Of a DNA stretch of 64,000 nucleotides, positions 29,216 to 39,977 are shown piece by piece. Made by a program: the position numbers and the translations under genes. The DNA comes from Gadus chalcogrammus (taxonomy: Eukaryota > Chordata > Actinopteri > Gadiformes > Gadidae): the NCBI RefSeq assembly GCF_026213295.1, contig NC_079426.1:23846423-23910422 (forward strand), given 5' to 3'. The stretch's first letter is position 1. Each line of letters begins with the position of its first letter. The notes beneath the pieces were generated by a model that was not told the origin of the DNA, ran no database searches, and saw only the letters and a list, made by a program, of their open reading frames with translations.

Positions 29216-29880
29216 ACTCAAAAAATGGCGGCCGTGGTGCTATAACTCTGTGTGACCTGTCTAACACACAAGAGCGGATGAGAGGCTAGGGGGTAACTCT
29301 TGTCACTTTTGGAGGAGGAGAACGAGAAAAAAGGAAGAAAAAACAGGGGGGGGAGCAAAAAACAACAACAGGGCCCAGAGATGTTGTTTAGTATCGCATA
29401 GATATGCGACAGGTCCAGCAGTAATTCAAAGAAACACAGTAAAAGAGATATCACTTATCCTTGTCAACTTATCTAGGTCTAGTTTTTAACGGCTCCAACA
29501 GTAAATGGAAGCAACACAGTAAAAAGGTTATTTATCATTTGTCAATTTATCTAAGTTTAGTTTTAACGGGTCCAACAGTAAATGGAAGCAACACAGTAAA
29601 AAGGTTATTTATCATTGTCAATTTATCTATTTCCGCAGGTTAAGCCATAGACCGAAGCAATACGTCAGAGAGACATTATTCATTATTATCAATCTATCTA
29701 TTCTTTCCTTTACCCGTTTTAACGGGCGAAGATAGAGCGGACCACGCATACACTCACTGATTCACTCACAGATTCTCTCTTTCGCGCAGACGTACACAGA
29801 CACATATCAACAGACTTCTCATTCTGTGTCCCGCACCCATAATCATCAGATACGGCAAAATAGCGTTGAGCATAACAAAG
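29216..29880 (-). other. ERV-A leader, part between LINE and minisatellite
   Basis: Non-coding leader with three degenerate copies of a block containing CAACAGTAAATGGAAGCAACACAGTAAAAAGG (29495-29610). It corresponds to 41.5-42.06 kb of ERV-B. No gene. Confidence 0.6.
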
Positions 29881-32800
29881 TACCTCCCCCCGTGGCTGCT
29901 ACCTTGCCGTGGTGGGGAGGCTTGCGTGCCTCCGTGACTCTAAAGGCTATACCGGCGGGTATTCATACCCCCTGTAGGTGCAACCATGCCGGGCAGGTTT
30001 TAGAGTAGAGGCCGGACGAAAAGCAGCACCTGGTCCTCCAGGTTGGGGGTTGGGCGTGGGGCCAACAACCCCACCCTGTAAAACACTTGCAGTTACAGAA
30101 ACGTCGACAAGAGAACTAAGAGAGGACACGGCCCTGGGAGAGAGTAGCTCTTCAGCTAGAAGACAAATGACGTTGTGTGGTGAAAGCCAGGAGCCCCTGG
30201 AAGCCACAGGACCGACCATCCTTCTCTCAACCAGGAAAAACATTACCATTGGAACATGGAATGTAAGAACAATGTATCAAACAGGGAAAACCTTTCAAAT
30301 AGCACAAGAGATGAAAAACTATAATCTTGTACTAATGGGCATCAGCGAGGCAAGATGGACACAATCAGGCCAGAAAAGATTAATGAGTGGAGAGCTGCTG
30401 ATTTACTCGGGCCATGAAGATGACCATGCCCCACACACAGAAGGGGTAGCCCTCATGCTATCAAGAGCCGCACAGAGAGCACTGATAGAATGGGAGGCCC
30501 ATGGACCAAGGATCATCACAGCATCGTTCAGAACAACAAAGGAGAAGATAAAGATGAATGTCATCCAATGCTACGCACCAACGAACCCCAGTGAAGAAGA
30601 AGAAAAAGAGGAGTTCTACGACAGGCTTCAGAACATCCTGGACAAATATCCAGAGAAAGATACCACCGTCCTCATGGGTGACTTTAATGCAAAGGTAGGA
30701 AAAGTAAACATCGGATATGAGGAGGTGATGGGAACACATGGACTTGGAGAAGCAAGCGAAAACGGAGAGAAGTTCATGGATATCTGCGCACTGAACAAGC
30801 TTGTTATCGGAGGCAGCATCTTCCCACATAAGAGGATACACAAAGCAACATGGGTATCACCAGACCACACAACAGAGAACCAAATAGATCACATCTGCAT
30901 AAGCAAGAAGTTCAGAAGATCACTACAGGATGTGAGAGTTAAAAGGGGGGCAGATGTAGCATCTGACCATCATTTGTTAACTGCTAGACTGAAACTCAAG
31001 CTCAAGAAGATCAAGACGGAGACAACAGCTAACAGACAGAAATACAACGTGAGCCTATTGAGGGACGCAGAAAAACAAGGGGAATTCAGACTGAAACTAT
31101 CAAACAAATTTGAAGTTCTCCAGGACCTACTTGAAGACGAAAACAGCATCGACAGTCAGTGGCAACATATTAAAGACGCACTAATATCCACATGCCAAGA
31201 AGTGGTTGGCTACAGGAAATTCCAGCAAAAGGAGTGGATATCTACAGAAACCCAAAAAAGAATCCAAACAAGAAAAGAGAAGAAAGCACTAGTGACAAAC
31301 AGTCGTACAAGAGCATCCAAGGCAAAGGCACAAGAAGAGTATACTAATATCAATAGAATGGTTAAGAGGAGCATTAAGGCGGGCAAGCGGAAATACATCG
31401 ACAACCTAGCCGAAGAAGCAGAGGAAGCAGCAAGAAATGGAAACATGAAACAGTTGTATGACACCACCAGAAAGCTGTCGGGCAAATACAGCAGGCCACA
31501 AAGACCGGTCAGGGATAAAGAGGGAAACAGCATTAAAACAAAGGACGGACAACTACACAGATGGGCAGAACACTTTGAGGAACTGCTAAATAGACCCCCA
31601 CCAGTAAACCCACCAGATATCCCACCAGCACAGACCGACCTCCCCATCAGCTGTGACATACCCAGCAGAGAGGAGATCAGGAAAGCGATACAGCAGCTGA
31701 AGAGTGGGAAAGCAACTGGGCCAGATAACATCCCGGCAGAAGCCCTAAAGGCAGACGTTGGTATCACGGTGAGCCTGCTGCATCCACTCTTCAAAAGGAT
31801 CTGGGAAGAAGAAGAGATACCATCTGACTGGAAAGAGGGCCTTATTAACAAGCTCCCAAAGAAAGGAGACCTGGGAAACTGCAACAACTATAGAGGGATC
31901 ACCCTACTCTCTGTGCCAGGCAAAGTGCTAAATAGAGTCATCCTGGACAGAATGAAGGATGCAGTTGACCACCAACTGAGAGACGAGCAAGCAGGATTTA
32001 GAAAGAATAGGTCCTGTGTCGACCAGATTGCCACTCTTCGCATTATCATAGAGCAGTCACTAGAGTGGAACTCCCCACTCTATGTCAACTTTGTCGACTA
32101 CGAGAAGGCATTCGACAGTGTACATAGAGAGACCGCATGGAAGTTATTGAGACACCATGGAGTGCCCACTAAGCTAGTGAACATCATTGAAAACAGCTAT
32201 TCTGGAATGACCTGTAGAGTGATACATGATGGACAGCTCACGGAACAGTTCCAGATCAAGACTGGGGTCAGACAGGGTTGTCTTCTATCCCCATTCCTGT
32301 TTTTACTAGCCATTGACTGGATCATGAGAACAACAACAGAACAAAGGAAGAACGGAATCCGATGGACATTATGGACCCAACTGGATGACTTAGATTTCGC
32401 AGATGACCTGGCACTACTGTCACATAGCTACCACCAGATGCAAGACAAGATCAATACACTCATAGAGACTTCCTCACAAGTAGGACTTAACATCCATGAG
32501 GGAAAAACTAAAAACATAAGGATAAATACAACTAGTACGGAACCGATCACCCTTGGTGACACCATGTTAGAAGAGGTAGAGTCCTTCACCTACTTGGGGA
32601 GTATCATCAGCAGTCAGGGTGGTACAGATGCAGATGTAAAAGCTAGGATAGGTAAGGCAAGGACATCATTTCTACTTCTCAAGAACATCTGGAACTCTAG
32701 AGAGATACGGGAAACGACTAAAATCAGAATCTTTAACTCCAACGTAAAATCCGTCCTGCTCTATGGGGCAGAGACATGGAGAATCAATAAGATCACAATA

Positions 32801-33187
32801 AATAAAGTGCAAACCTTCATAAACAAATGTCTCAGAAGAATCCTGAAAATCTACTGGCCAAACAAGGTCAGCAACAACGATCTGTGGACAAGAACAAAAC
32901 AACCCCCAGCAGCAGACGAAATTGGACGAAGAAGATGGAGATGGATCGGGCACACATTACGCAAACCAGAGTCAAACACCACCAGACAGGCTCTGACCTG
33001 GAACCCTCAAGGAAAGAGAAGCAGAGGACGTCCTAAAAACACCTGGCGCCGGGACCTTCAGGCAGACACAAAGAGACTGGGAGGCACCTGGTCGCAGATA
33101 GAAAAGAACGCCAGCGACCGTGAACTCTGGAGGTCCCTTGTCGACGGCCTATACCCCAGCAGGGGTGCTACAGGCACTAACTAACTA
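29881..33187 (+). mobile_element. RTE-like non-LTR retrotransposon inside ERV-A
   Basis: A 3.3-kb LINE opposite in orientation to ERV-A. It is flanked by a 9-bp duplication ATAACAAAG (29872-29880 and 33188-33196). It starts with a GC-rich, structured 5' UTR (GCTACCTTGCCGTGGTGGGG at 29898) and ends just after the ORF in CTAACTAACTAA, with almost no 3' UTR and no poly-A. Size, single ORF and short repetitive tail fit the RTE superfamily. Confidence 0.85.
29978..33184 (+). CDS. RTE-like LINE endonuclease / reverse transcriptase, apparently intact
   Basis: 1068-codon uninterrupted frame; the first ATG may not be the one used. The AP-endonuclease domain begins at residue ~87 with TIGTWNVRTMYQTGK and has ISEARW, MGDFNAKVG and ASDHHLL. 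The reverse transcriptase has GKATGPDNIPAEALK, NYRGITLLSVPGK, FVDYEKAFDSV, TGVRQGCLLSPFLFLLAIDW and the catalytic LDFADDLALL. The C-terminal region holds ETWRINKITINK and a GRRRWRWIGHTLRKP block. It would nick chromosomal DNA and prime reverse transcription there. No stops or frameshifts are seen, so this copy could be recent. Confidence 0.88.
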   Translation: MQPCRAGFRVEAGRKAAPGPPGWGLGVGPTTPPCKTLAVTETSTRELREDTALGESSSSARRQMTLCGESQEPLEATGPTILLSTRKNITIGTWNVRTMYQTGKTFQIAQEMKNYNLVLMGISEARWTQSGQKRLMSGELLIYSGHEDDHAPHTEGVALMLSRAAQRALIEWEAHGPRIITASFRTTKEKIKMNVIQCYAPTNPSEEEEKEEFYDRLQNILDKYPEKDTTVLMGDFNAKVGKVNIGYEEVMGTHGLGEASENGEKFMDICALNKLVIGGSIFPHKRIHKATWVSPDHTTENQIDHICISKKFRRSLQDVRVKRGADVASDHHLLTARLKLKLKKIKTETTANRQKYNVSLLRDAEKQGEFRLKLSNKFEVLQDLLEDENSIDSQWQHIKDALISTCQEVVGYRKFQQKEWISTETQKRIQTRKEKKALVTNSRTRASKAKAQEEYTNINRMVKRSIKAGKRKYIDNLAEEAEEAARNGNMKQLYDTTRKLSGKYSRPQRPVRDKEGNSIKTKDGQLHRWAEHFEELLNRPPPVNPPDIPPAQTDLPISCDIPSREEIRKAIQQLKSGKATGPDNIPAEALKADVGITVSLLHPLFKRIWEEEEIPSDWKEGLINKLPKKGDLGNCNNYRGITLLSVPGKVLNRVILDRMKDAVDHQLRDEQAGFRKNRSCVDQIATLRIIIEQSLEWNSPLYVNFVDYEKAFDSVHRETAWKLLRHHGVPTKLVNIIENSYSGMTCRVIHDGQLTEQFQIKTGVRQGCLLSPFLFLLAIDWIMRTTTEQRKNGIRWTLWTQLDDLDFADDLALLSHSYHQMQDKINTLIETSSQVGLNIHEGKTKNIRINTTSTEPITLGDTMLEEVESFTYLGSIISSQGGTDADVKARIGKARTSFLLLKNIWNSREIRETTKIRIFNSNVKSVLLYGAETWRINKITINKVQTFINKCLRRILKIYWPNKVSNNDLWTRTKQPPAADEIGRRRWRWIGHTLRKPESNTTRQALTWNPQGKRSRGRPKNTWRRDLQADTKRLGGTWSQIEKNASDRELWRSLVDGLYPSRGATGTN

Positions 33188-33271
33188 ATAACAAAGCAAG
33201 CAAGCGTTGCACACATAGCCGGGTTATCATTAATTGATTTATTTCTATATTTAGCCGGCCCACAAATACGC

Positions 33272-33480
33272 TTGTTCTCTTTCTTTCTCTCTCTCTGGGC
33301 CTCTCACACACACACACACACACACACACAGTCTCTCCGTCTCAACCTCTCTGGGCCTCTTACACACACACACACACAGCCTCTCTCACGCATACACACA
33401 CTGTCTCTCTGTGTGTCACTCGTGCCCCAGGCATACGGTTTCCTCTGCAAAGGGACTCTTAACCTTCTTTCCACATAGAA
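33272..33480. repeat. Short CA and CT/GA-rich tracts in the ERV-A leader
   Basis: CACACA runs at 33306-33330 and 33363-33379 separated by a repeated CTCTCTGGGCCTC block. Corresponds to the GA/GT-rich leader at 39.7-40.0 kb of ERV-B. Non-coding. Confidence 0.7.
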
Positions 33481-33511
33481 TTATTTAATACACAAACAAA
33501 GAGGGGGACTC

Positions 33512-33885
33512 TAACCCTCTTGATACACAGGTGGGGCCTCTAACCCTCTTGATACACAGGTGGGGCCTCGAACCCTCTTGATACACAGGTGGGGCCTCGA
33601 ACCCTCTTGATACACAGGTGGGGCCTCGAACCCTCTTGATACACTGGTGGGGCCTCTAACCCTCTTGATACACTGGTGGGGCCTCGAACCCTCTTGATAC
33701 ACAGGTGGGGCCTCGAACCCTCTTGATACACTGGTGGGGCCTCGAACCCTCTTGATACACAGGTGGGGCCTCGAACCCTCTTGATACACTGGTGGGGCCT
33801 CGAACCCTCTTGATACACTGGTGGGGCCTCGAACCCTCTTGATACACAGGTGGGGCCTCGAACCCTCTTGATACACAGGTGTATT
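33512..33885 (-). repeat. 29-bp minisatellite (about 13 copies) in the ERV-A leader
   Basis: Unit AACCCTCTTGATACACAGGT plus GGGGCCTCG, 29 bp, varying mainly at ACAC(A/T)GG. Because 29 is not a multiple of three, every minus-strand frame reads the same rotating peptide (YQEGSRPHLCIKRVRGPT-type) and stays open. The frames are a by-product of the repeat. Confidence 0.92.
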
Positions 33886-34119
33886 TATTACACATCCATT
33901 ACTTGGCCATCGGTAGTCTCGTATCACTATGACCGATTCTTATAGGCCCTATGGTCTCGTCGGTATTCTTTCACCATGCAACGAGCCGATATTCGATGTG
34001 TCACGCGTTTAGGGTTAATCGGGTTTATGGGGAAATGCTGAGATGCAGTCCTATTCGTCCCCACGAGATATCCCGTAGCGAACCGCTCTCACAGTCTCAC
34101 CTCCTAATGTGGTTCCTAT

Positions 34120-34299
34120 ATAACTATGCAGAGTTTGGATTTTATCAACAGGTTCTGCCTACCTTTTGTTGGGCGCGCGCGAGGTGAGACTGCAGGAACC
34201 GGTCCGGTGCTCCGGGGTCCCGAGGTCGCGCCGCTCTCCGTCTCTCGTTTCCCAGTTGCGTGTTCAATTCAGAAAAAATCACGTCGAGGGTCACCAAAT
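34120..34299 (-). promoter_or_regulatory. ERV-A primer-binding site and 5' leader
   Basis: Directly after the 5' LTR (element sense) comes TGGTGACCCTCGACGTGAT (34296-34278), complementary to the 3' end of tRNA-Trp except for one inserted T. About 125 bases further, ACAAAAG|GTAGGCAG is a plausible major splice donor, also present in ERV-B. Confidence 0.75.
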
Positions 34300-34925
34300 T
34301 GTTGGGAAAAACGGTCTGTCTAGTTACTGGACCAGACGAAATGAGACGGAGAGGTAATAAAGTCTGTCGGCACGAGGACCTTGGATTTATTAAGTAAAGT
34401 GGCAACGGTTATACAGAGTCATAAAGCGTGAGAGATCGAATATGTCTAAGTCCCTAATCAGCGCTGATGGTTCGTCCAGAGCTTCGCCTCCGTGGAAGGT
34501 CTGCTTCAGAAGAAAAGGGGGAGAGTCTCTGTGTGATACAGTTTTATGCTGTCTCTTCCTCTCGATGAGGTGTGTGCGTTTAAGATGTGTATGGTTCTGT
34601 GTGTCTTTGCTTGACCTTGCTTCCCAGGCCCTAGTGTATGCAGGTGTATCTTCTTGTGTTCTTCCTGATGGGGGAGAGCCACACAGAATCTCCTGTTTGT
34701 GGCCCTCCCGTTCTGAGGATGAAACGGTGCATTGTCTGAGTGTTTACCATTGCTTGGAGGAGAAATGGGGCCTTGGTTCTGGCCTTCACCTGACTATGTT
34801 ATCCAGTATGTGTTATGTGTTAAAAGCTGACTATATTGTATCGTGACTGCCATGTGTTGTGCTCCTCAAGCTAGGGTGGGAGTTAGCTATATTTATATGT
34901 GCTCAGCAGGTTATTTTGCCCAACA
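34300..34925 (-). repeat. ERV-A 5' LTR
   Basis: 626 bp, the same length as the partner LTR at 24936-25561. In element sense it starts TGTTGGGCAAAATAACCTGC. Followed on the plus strand by the AAGT duplication at 34926-34929. Confidence 0.9.
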
Positions 34926-34929
34926 AAGT

Positions 34930-35760
34930 CGTGCTAGTGACACGACAAATAGCCTACTTCCAATTGAAATACAAAATGTAGAAAATAGGCCTACGTGTCC
35001 CTGATCACGTTTCAATAGATTAAATAATGTGACAGTGTCACGTATTTTCGTGAGACCAGGTTCGAGCGTGTGCATCGGTTGAATTGCGTGTGTCTCACGC
35101 CGAATGCATGAGACATGAGAGCCCTGTACTTACGTGACACAAACCAGCACCGCAAACATTCTCTCCCGCTTGAGATTACGTCTTTCTTTATAGGTTCATG
35201 GGTCTGATGCGCCGATTTCCCATGCTGATATCTCCGGATATTCTCGGGCATCTTCGACAATTTGGCTATAGATTGTCTCATTACACGCTAAATAATATAA
35301 TTATAGCCTAATTATATATATATATAGGCAATATATATAATTAGGCAATATATATATATATATCATTTGTGGTTTTGGCATAAACATAACTAGGGTGCAC
35401 TGTACTATCTGAGAACACCCTTTCTGAAGCCTCTCTCTCTCTCTCTCTCCGTCCCTCTCTCTCGTACCGTTTTGTGGAGCACGTTAATTGTCTGAGAACA
35501 CTCCCATTCAGAATGCATTGGTTTACATTTCGTTCTGTGTAGCATGAGAAAAGTCAGACTATCGTGCTCTGGAACACTCTTCAATAGATTAACGTTCGTG
35601 CGCATGAGCACGCAATCGCTTGATACCGGGTTGGTGCATGCGGCCTGCCTCTGTGTCTGCAGCGCCTGCTTGCCTCGGCACGTTGCCATAGCGATCGATT
35701 TGAGTGACGTAGCTGCTTGTTCGAAGGAGTGTTCAAGTGTTGGAGCGCAAAAGCAGGTGA
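34930..35760. other. Flanking sequence between ERV-A and the hAT transposase remnant
   Basis: Non-coding. Holds an AT microsatellite (about 35300-35365), a CT run (35430-35450) and a GTTCAAG/GAACACTC pair of short imperfect repeats. It may be the 5' intron or UTR of the older hAT gene that follows. No gene identified. Confidence 0.4.
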
Positions 35761-35923
35761 CACAAAAAGACCGGCTGGTTCATTGTAGAAGACATGCTTC
35801 CCCTGTCAACTATTGAATCGCCCAGATTTAGAAAAATTCTAGATAAAATACCCGCGACTCGCAAGTGTTATACCGACATGGAATTGAAGCTCAAAATAAT
35901 TTTCGAGTCCTCCCTGGATCATG

Positions 35924-35931
35924 TGTCCACC
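35924..35931. repeat. Second hAT: target duplication, left (tgtccacc)
   Basis: Eight bases repeated exactly at 37719-37726. Confidence 0.9.
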
Positions 35932-37718
35932 CAGTGGCGGACTCAGGAGGGGGGCCGCCCCCCCCTCGTGGCTCAATGGTTGAAAAAGTGTGCTAAAGTG
36001 CCCTTCAAGAGTGTCGAAAACGAGAGGAAATGCCTTATTGGCTGCCCTTTTCCCGTGCAAAACATGATTATGTGCCCTCTAGGGTGCTCCTTCATGCAAT
36101 AAATTATGATGATGTGCCCTCTAGAACAAGAAAATTCAATGACTTGCCTTAATGAGTGCCCTTATAGTCCCCTTCTGCCCGTCTGGTGCCCTTTTAGTGC
36201 CCTGATAGTCCCCTTCTGCCCGTCTGGTCCTTCTAGTGCCCTGATAGTCCCCTTCTGCCCGTCTGGTCATTCTAGTGCCCTTCCAGTGCCCTTCTAGTGC
36301 CCTGATAGTGCCCTTCTGCCCGTCTGGTCCTTCTAGTGCCCTTCTAATGCCCTTCTAGTGCCCTTCTAGTACGCTGATAGTGCCCTTCTGCCCGTCTGGT
36401 CCTTCTAGTGCCCTTCCAGTGCCCTTCCAGTGCCCTTCTAGTGCCTTTCTAGTGCCCTGATAGTGCCCTTCTGCTCGTCTGGTCCTTCTAGTGCCCTTCT
36501 AGTGCTCTTCTGCCCGTCTGGTGCCCCCATGGTTGAAAAAGTGTGCTAAAGTGCCCTCTATGGTGGTGAAAATGAGAGAAAGTGCCTTATTGGCTGCCCT
36601 TTACACGTGAACTAAAATGAGTGAGTGCCCTAGGTTGCCCCTGATGATGACGATGTGCCCTCTGGAGCAAGAATATGGCAAACCGAAAAAACATGTTGTG
36701 GTTAGCTATTGAGGTGCAGACGTTCCTCTCTTTGGTAGCTGACGAACAGGGAATGCGAGGCGTTGCTTTCATGTGGCGTCGCCATGACAAACAGCTACTG
36801 TCTTGATTTATTTTTTATTATTATTATTTATTTTTTATTATTATTATTATTTTTCCACAATGTCTTGTTTTTAAACGATTTATGATAACTTAATGCTCTG
36901 TAAGGTGACCTTGGGTGCCTTGAAAGGCACCTCTAAATTAAATGTATTATTATTATTATTATCGAGTGGTACTTAAATCTCCACTGGATAATGAAGCAAA
37001 AGGCGGATTAAGAGTATGTCAGTACCCCTAGTGGAAATACGCAATTAGGTGCCAAGTTAGAAATCTTAATATTTTCAGTTAGCATAATCCGTTTAAAATG
37101 AATACACATTTTTTGAGCGTTCAAGATCATTCAAGTGTAGGTCATTTCATGCAAGAGAGACGATAATGGTCAGCTATCACCTCAACATGAAGGAAAACTT
37201 CCTTAAATGTTTCCGTAGCTGGCTGTCAGCGTTCAAAGACTGTATGGTAGCGGCAAATTTAATTTTCTCCAGTCAAATTTTGACTTAAATGTTAGTAAAG
37301 ATGAAAGCAGTAAGGCATCCTCCTTTCTTTGGCTAAAATGGGAAAGTGCACAATGATGTGAACAACTCATTTTGGTGTTTATAAAGTCGGTAGAATAAGG
37401 GGAAACAGTGTCTTCGAAGCAAAACATTTTCTGGGAAACGACCCCCAGACCCCCCCGTTTAAATTATGAGCCCAACTATCCATTTAAGTGCTACATGGAG
37501 ATGTAACAAGTGCCCCGAATGGGACCTTCAAGGCAGCGCTTGCTAAGGTTAGGGGATAGGACCTTCCAGGCAGCGAGGCCTTTAAGGCTCCGTTGGGGGA
37601 ACAAAACACCATCAAGTTAGAAAAGCCACTGTGTCCGCTGGTGGGGCCCCAAGTTGTCCAGAATGTGCCCTTTTTATTTTTTCGCCCCTACCCTTCAAAC
37701 AGTCTGAGTCCGCCACTG
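35932..37718. mobile_element. Non-autonomous hAT element, 1787 bp
   Basis: Perfect 15-bp terminal inverted repeats CAGTGGCGGACTCAG / CTGAGTCCGCCACTG flanked by the 8-bp duplication TGTCCACC. There is no transposase. It contains a minisatellite (36150-36530), a repeated block (GGTTGAAAAAGTGTGCTAAA at about 35978 and 36533), and TTA microsatellites near 36811-36852 and 36943-36960. It interrupts the older hAT transposase gene, so it used the help of a transposase from another copy. Confidence 0.92.
36150..36530 (+). repeat. Minisatellite of GTGCCCTTCTAGTGCCCTGA-type units
   Basis: Irregular tandem units of about 40-50 bp built from GTGCCCTTCTAGTGCCC, CTGATAGT and CTTCTGCCCGTCTGGT. Higher-order copies vary in number of sub-units. 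Non-coding. Confidence 0.85.
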
Positions 37719-37726
37719 TGTCCACC
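37719..37726. repeat. Second hAT: target duplication, right (tgtccacc)
   Basis: Matches 35924-35931. Confidence 0.9.
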
Positions 37727-37836
37727 ATTTGATCCGCCAACAACAAAAGTTACTTAGGAATGACGTCGCACTGGATAGAAAGCATTACTTTAAAACTTGA
37801 GAATGCTGCTCTTGCCTGCAAGAGGGTGAGAGGAAG

Positions 37837-38483
37837 TGTTGGGAAAAATAACCTGCTGAGTACATCACATGTACATTACAAATATAGCTAACTCCTACCC
37901 TAGCCTGATGAGCACATCACATGGCAGTCACATTACAATATAGTCAACTTTTAACACATAACACAAACATGATAATATAGTCAGGTCAAGGCCAGAGCCA
38001 AGGCCCCATTTCCCAAGCAGGCAAATGGTAGACACTCAGACAATGCACCAGTCATCCTCAAGAACGGGAGAGCCACATTAATTTATCACACAGGAGACAC
38101 TTCGAAGCTCTCCCCCGTTAGGAGGAACACAAGGGATACACATGCATATACCAGGGCCTGGGAGCCAAGGTCAAGCAAAAACACACAGAACCGCACACAC
38201 CTCAAACGCACACACCTCATCGAGAGGAGGATACAGCATAAAACTGTATCACACAGGGACTCTGGATCTTCTTCTGAAGCAGACCTTCCACGGAGGCGAA
38301 GCTCTGGACGAACCATCCGCGCTGATTAGGGACTTAGACATATTCGATTTCTCACGCTTTATGACTCTGGATAACCGTTGCCACTTTACTTAATAAATCC
38401 CAGTTCCTCGTGCCGACAGACTTTATTACCTCTCTGTCTCATTTTATCTGGTCCAGTAACTAGACAGACCGTTTTTCCCCTCA
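37837..38483 (+). repeat. ERV-B 5' LTR
   Basis: 647 bp, TGTTGGGAAAAATAACC to ...TTTTTCCCCTCA. Has the TTAATAAATCCC polyadenylation signal near 38390 and a duplicated CGCACACACCTCA block at about 38190-38220. Confidence 0.9.
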
Positions 38484-38640
38484 ATTTGGTGACCCCGACG
38501 TGATTTTTTCTGAATTGAACCGCAACTGGGAAACGAGAGACGGAGAGCGGCACGACCTCGGGACCCCGGAGCACCGGACCGATTCCTGCAGTCTCACCTC
38601 GCGATCGCCCAACAAAAGGTAGGCAGAACCTGTTGATAAA
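38484..38640 (+). promoter_or_regulatory. ERV-B primer-binding site (tRNA-Trp) and leader splice donor
   Basis: TGGTGACCCCGACGTGAT at 38487-38504 is an exact 18-base complement of the 3' end of vertebrate tRNA-Trp including CCA (from general knowledge of that tRNA). Downstream, CAACAAAAG|GTAGGCAG near 38618 is a good splice-donor match and is conserved in ERV-A. Confidence 0.8.
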
Positions 38641-38894
38641 ATCCAAACTCTGCATAGTTATATAGGAACCACATTAGGAGGTGAGACTGTGAGAGCGGTT
38701 CGCTACGGGATATCTCGTGGGGACGATTAGGACTGCATCCCAGCATTTCCCCATAAACCCGATTGACCCTGAACGCGTGACACATCGAATATCGGCTCGT
38801 TGCATGGTGAAGGAATACCCACGAGACCATAGGGCCTATAAGAATCGGGCATAGTGATACAAGACTACCGATGGCCAAGTAATGGATGTGTAAT

Positions 38895-39340
38895 AAATAC
38901 ACTTATGTCTTAAGGGGGTTAGAGTCCCTCGGGTGGGGTTAGAGTCCCCACCTGTGTCTTAAGGGGGTTAGAGTCCCTCGGGTGGGGTTAGAGTCCCCAC
39001 CTATGTCTTAAAGGGGGTTAGAGTCCCTCGGGTGGGGTTAGAGTCCCCACCTGTGTCTTAAGGGGGTTAGAGTCCCTCGGGTGGGGTTAGAGTCCCCACC
39101 TATGTCTTAAAGGGGGTTAGAGTCCCTCGGATGGGGTTAGAGTCCCCACCTGTGTCTTAAGGGGGTTAGAGTCCCTCGGGTGGGGTTAGAGTCCCCACCT
39201 ATGTCTTAAAGGGGGTTAGAGTCCCCACCTGTGTCTTAAAGGGGGTTAGAGTCCCTCGGGTGGGGTTAGAGTCCCCACCTGTGTCTTAAAGTGGGTTAGA
39301 GTCCCTCGGGTGGGGTTAGAGTCCCCTTCTTTGTTTGTGT
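38895..39340 (+). repeat. ~49-bp minisatellite in the ERV-B leader
   Basis: Repeats of TTAAGGGGGTTAGAGTCCCT plus CGGGTGGGGTTAGAGTCCCC and ACCTGTGTC, about nine copies with some partial units. It sits where ERV-A has its 29-bp array, and both contain a GAGTCCCC/GGGGACTC-like core, so each element amplified a different part of the same leader. Confidence 0.9.
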
Positions 39341-39943
39341 ATTAAATATATCTATGTGGTAAGAAGGTTAGAGTCCTTTATCAGGGTTAGAGTCCCTTTG
39401 CAGAGGAAACGGTATGCCTGGGGCATGAGTGGCACCCAGAGGAAAAAGATAAATGAGAATAAGATAAACTAGGCTCGTTGCGTGGTGAAAGAACACCCTC
39501 GAGGCCTAAGGCTCGCCGCCCTTGATAAGTGAATCTGAGGTGCCCGAAGAAGCACAACGATTTCTTGGCCATATATTCATTGCATATGCGGGGACTGACG
39601 GACAGACACCTGAACTGACGCAGACTAGGGATAGCAGAGACCTCTCACCCCCACCTTCACGACCAGAGAGCAAGTGCGTGTGAATGGAGTCAAGAACGAG
39701 AGTCAGCGTGGGTGGAAGAATAGGAGAGCATGGGTGAGAGAGAGACAGAGAGACAGTGTGTGTATGCGCGTGAGAGAGAGAGACAGAGTGGCTGTGTGTG
39801 TGTGTAAGTGGCCCAGAGAGAGAGAAAGAAAGAGAGAGAAAGAAAGAGAGAAAGGCTGTGAGCGATTCTGTGTGTGCGCGTGTACGCAAGAGGTGATGTT
39901 TCTGTGTGTGCGTTTGGAGGAGACAGAATGAGAAAGGTCTGTT

Positions 39944-39977
<34 letters not shown>

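Larger units (their letters stand above)
24936..34925 (-). mobile_element. ERV-A: retrovirus-like LTR element, gag-only deletion form
   Basis: A 9990-bp provirus-like insertion on the minus strand with two 626-bp LTRs, a 4-bp duplication AAGT, a tRNA-Trp-type primer-binding site next to the 5' LTR (34278-34296) and a polypurine tract next to the 3' LTR (25562-25571). It contains gag but no protease, reverse transcriptase, integrase or envelope. Gag runs straight into sequence that in ERV-B lies downstream of pol, so pol/env were deleted. An RTE-like LINE (29881-33187) was inserted into the long leader. Confidence 0.88.

Noticed and set aside
28194..29267. Long minus-strand frame upstream of and overlapping gag (possible glyco-Gag-like extension)
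   Set aside because: It is open because the 45-bp minisatellite has a period divisible by three. It has no ATG (it begins at GTG) and two frames are equally open, so translation is not supported.
31210..31887. 225-codon minus-strand frame inside the RTE-like LINE
   Set aside because: Shadow of the well-supported plus-strand reverse transcriptase. Ser/Leu-rich composition with no motifs.
33511..33927. Three overlapping minus-strand frames encoding YQEGSRPH-type repeats
   Set aside because: All frames of a stop-free 29-bp tandem repeat. No start context and no protein family.
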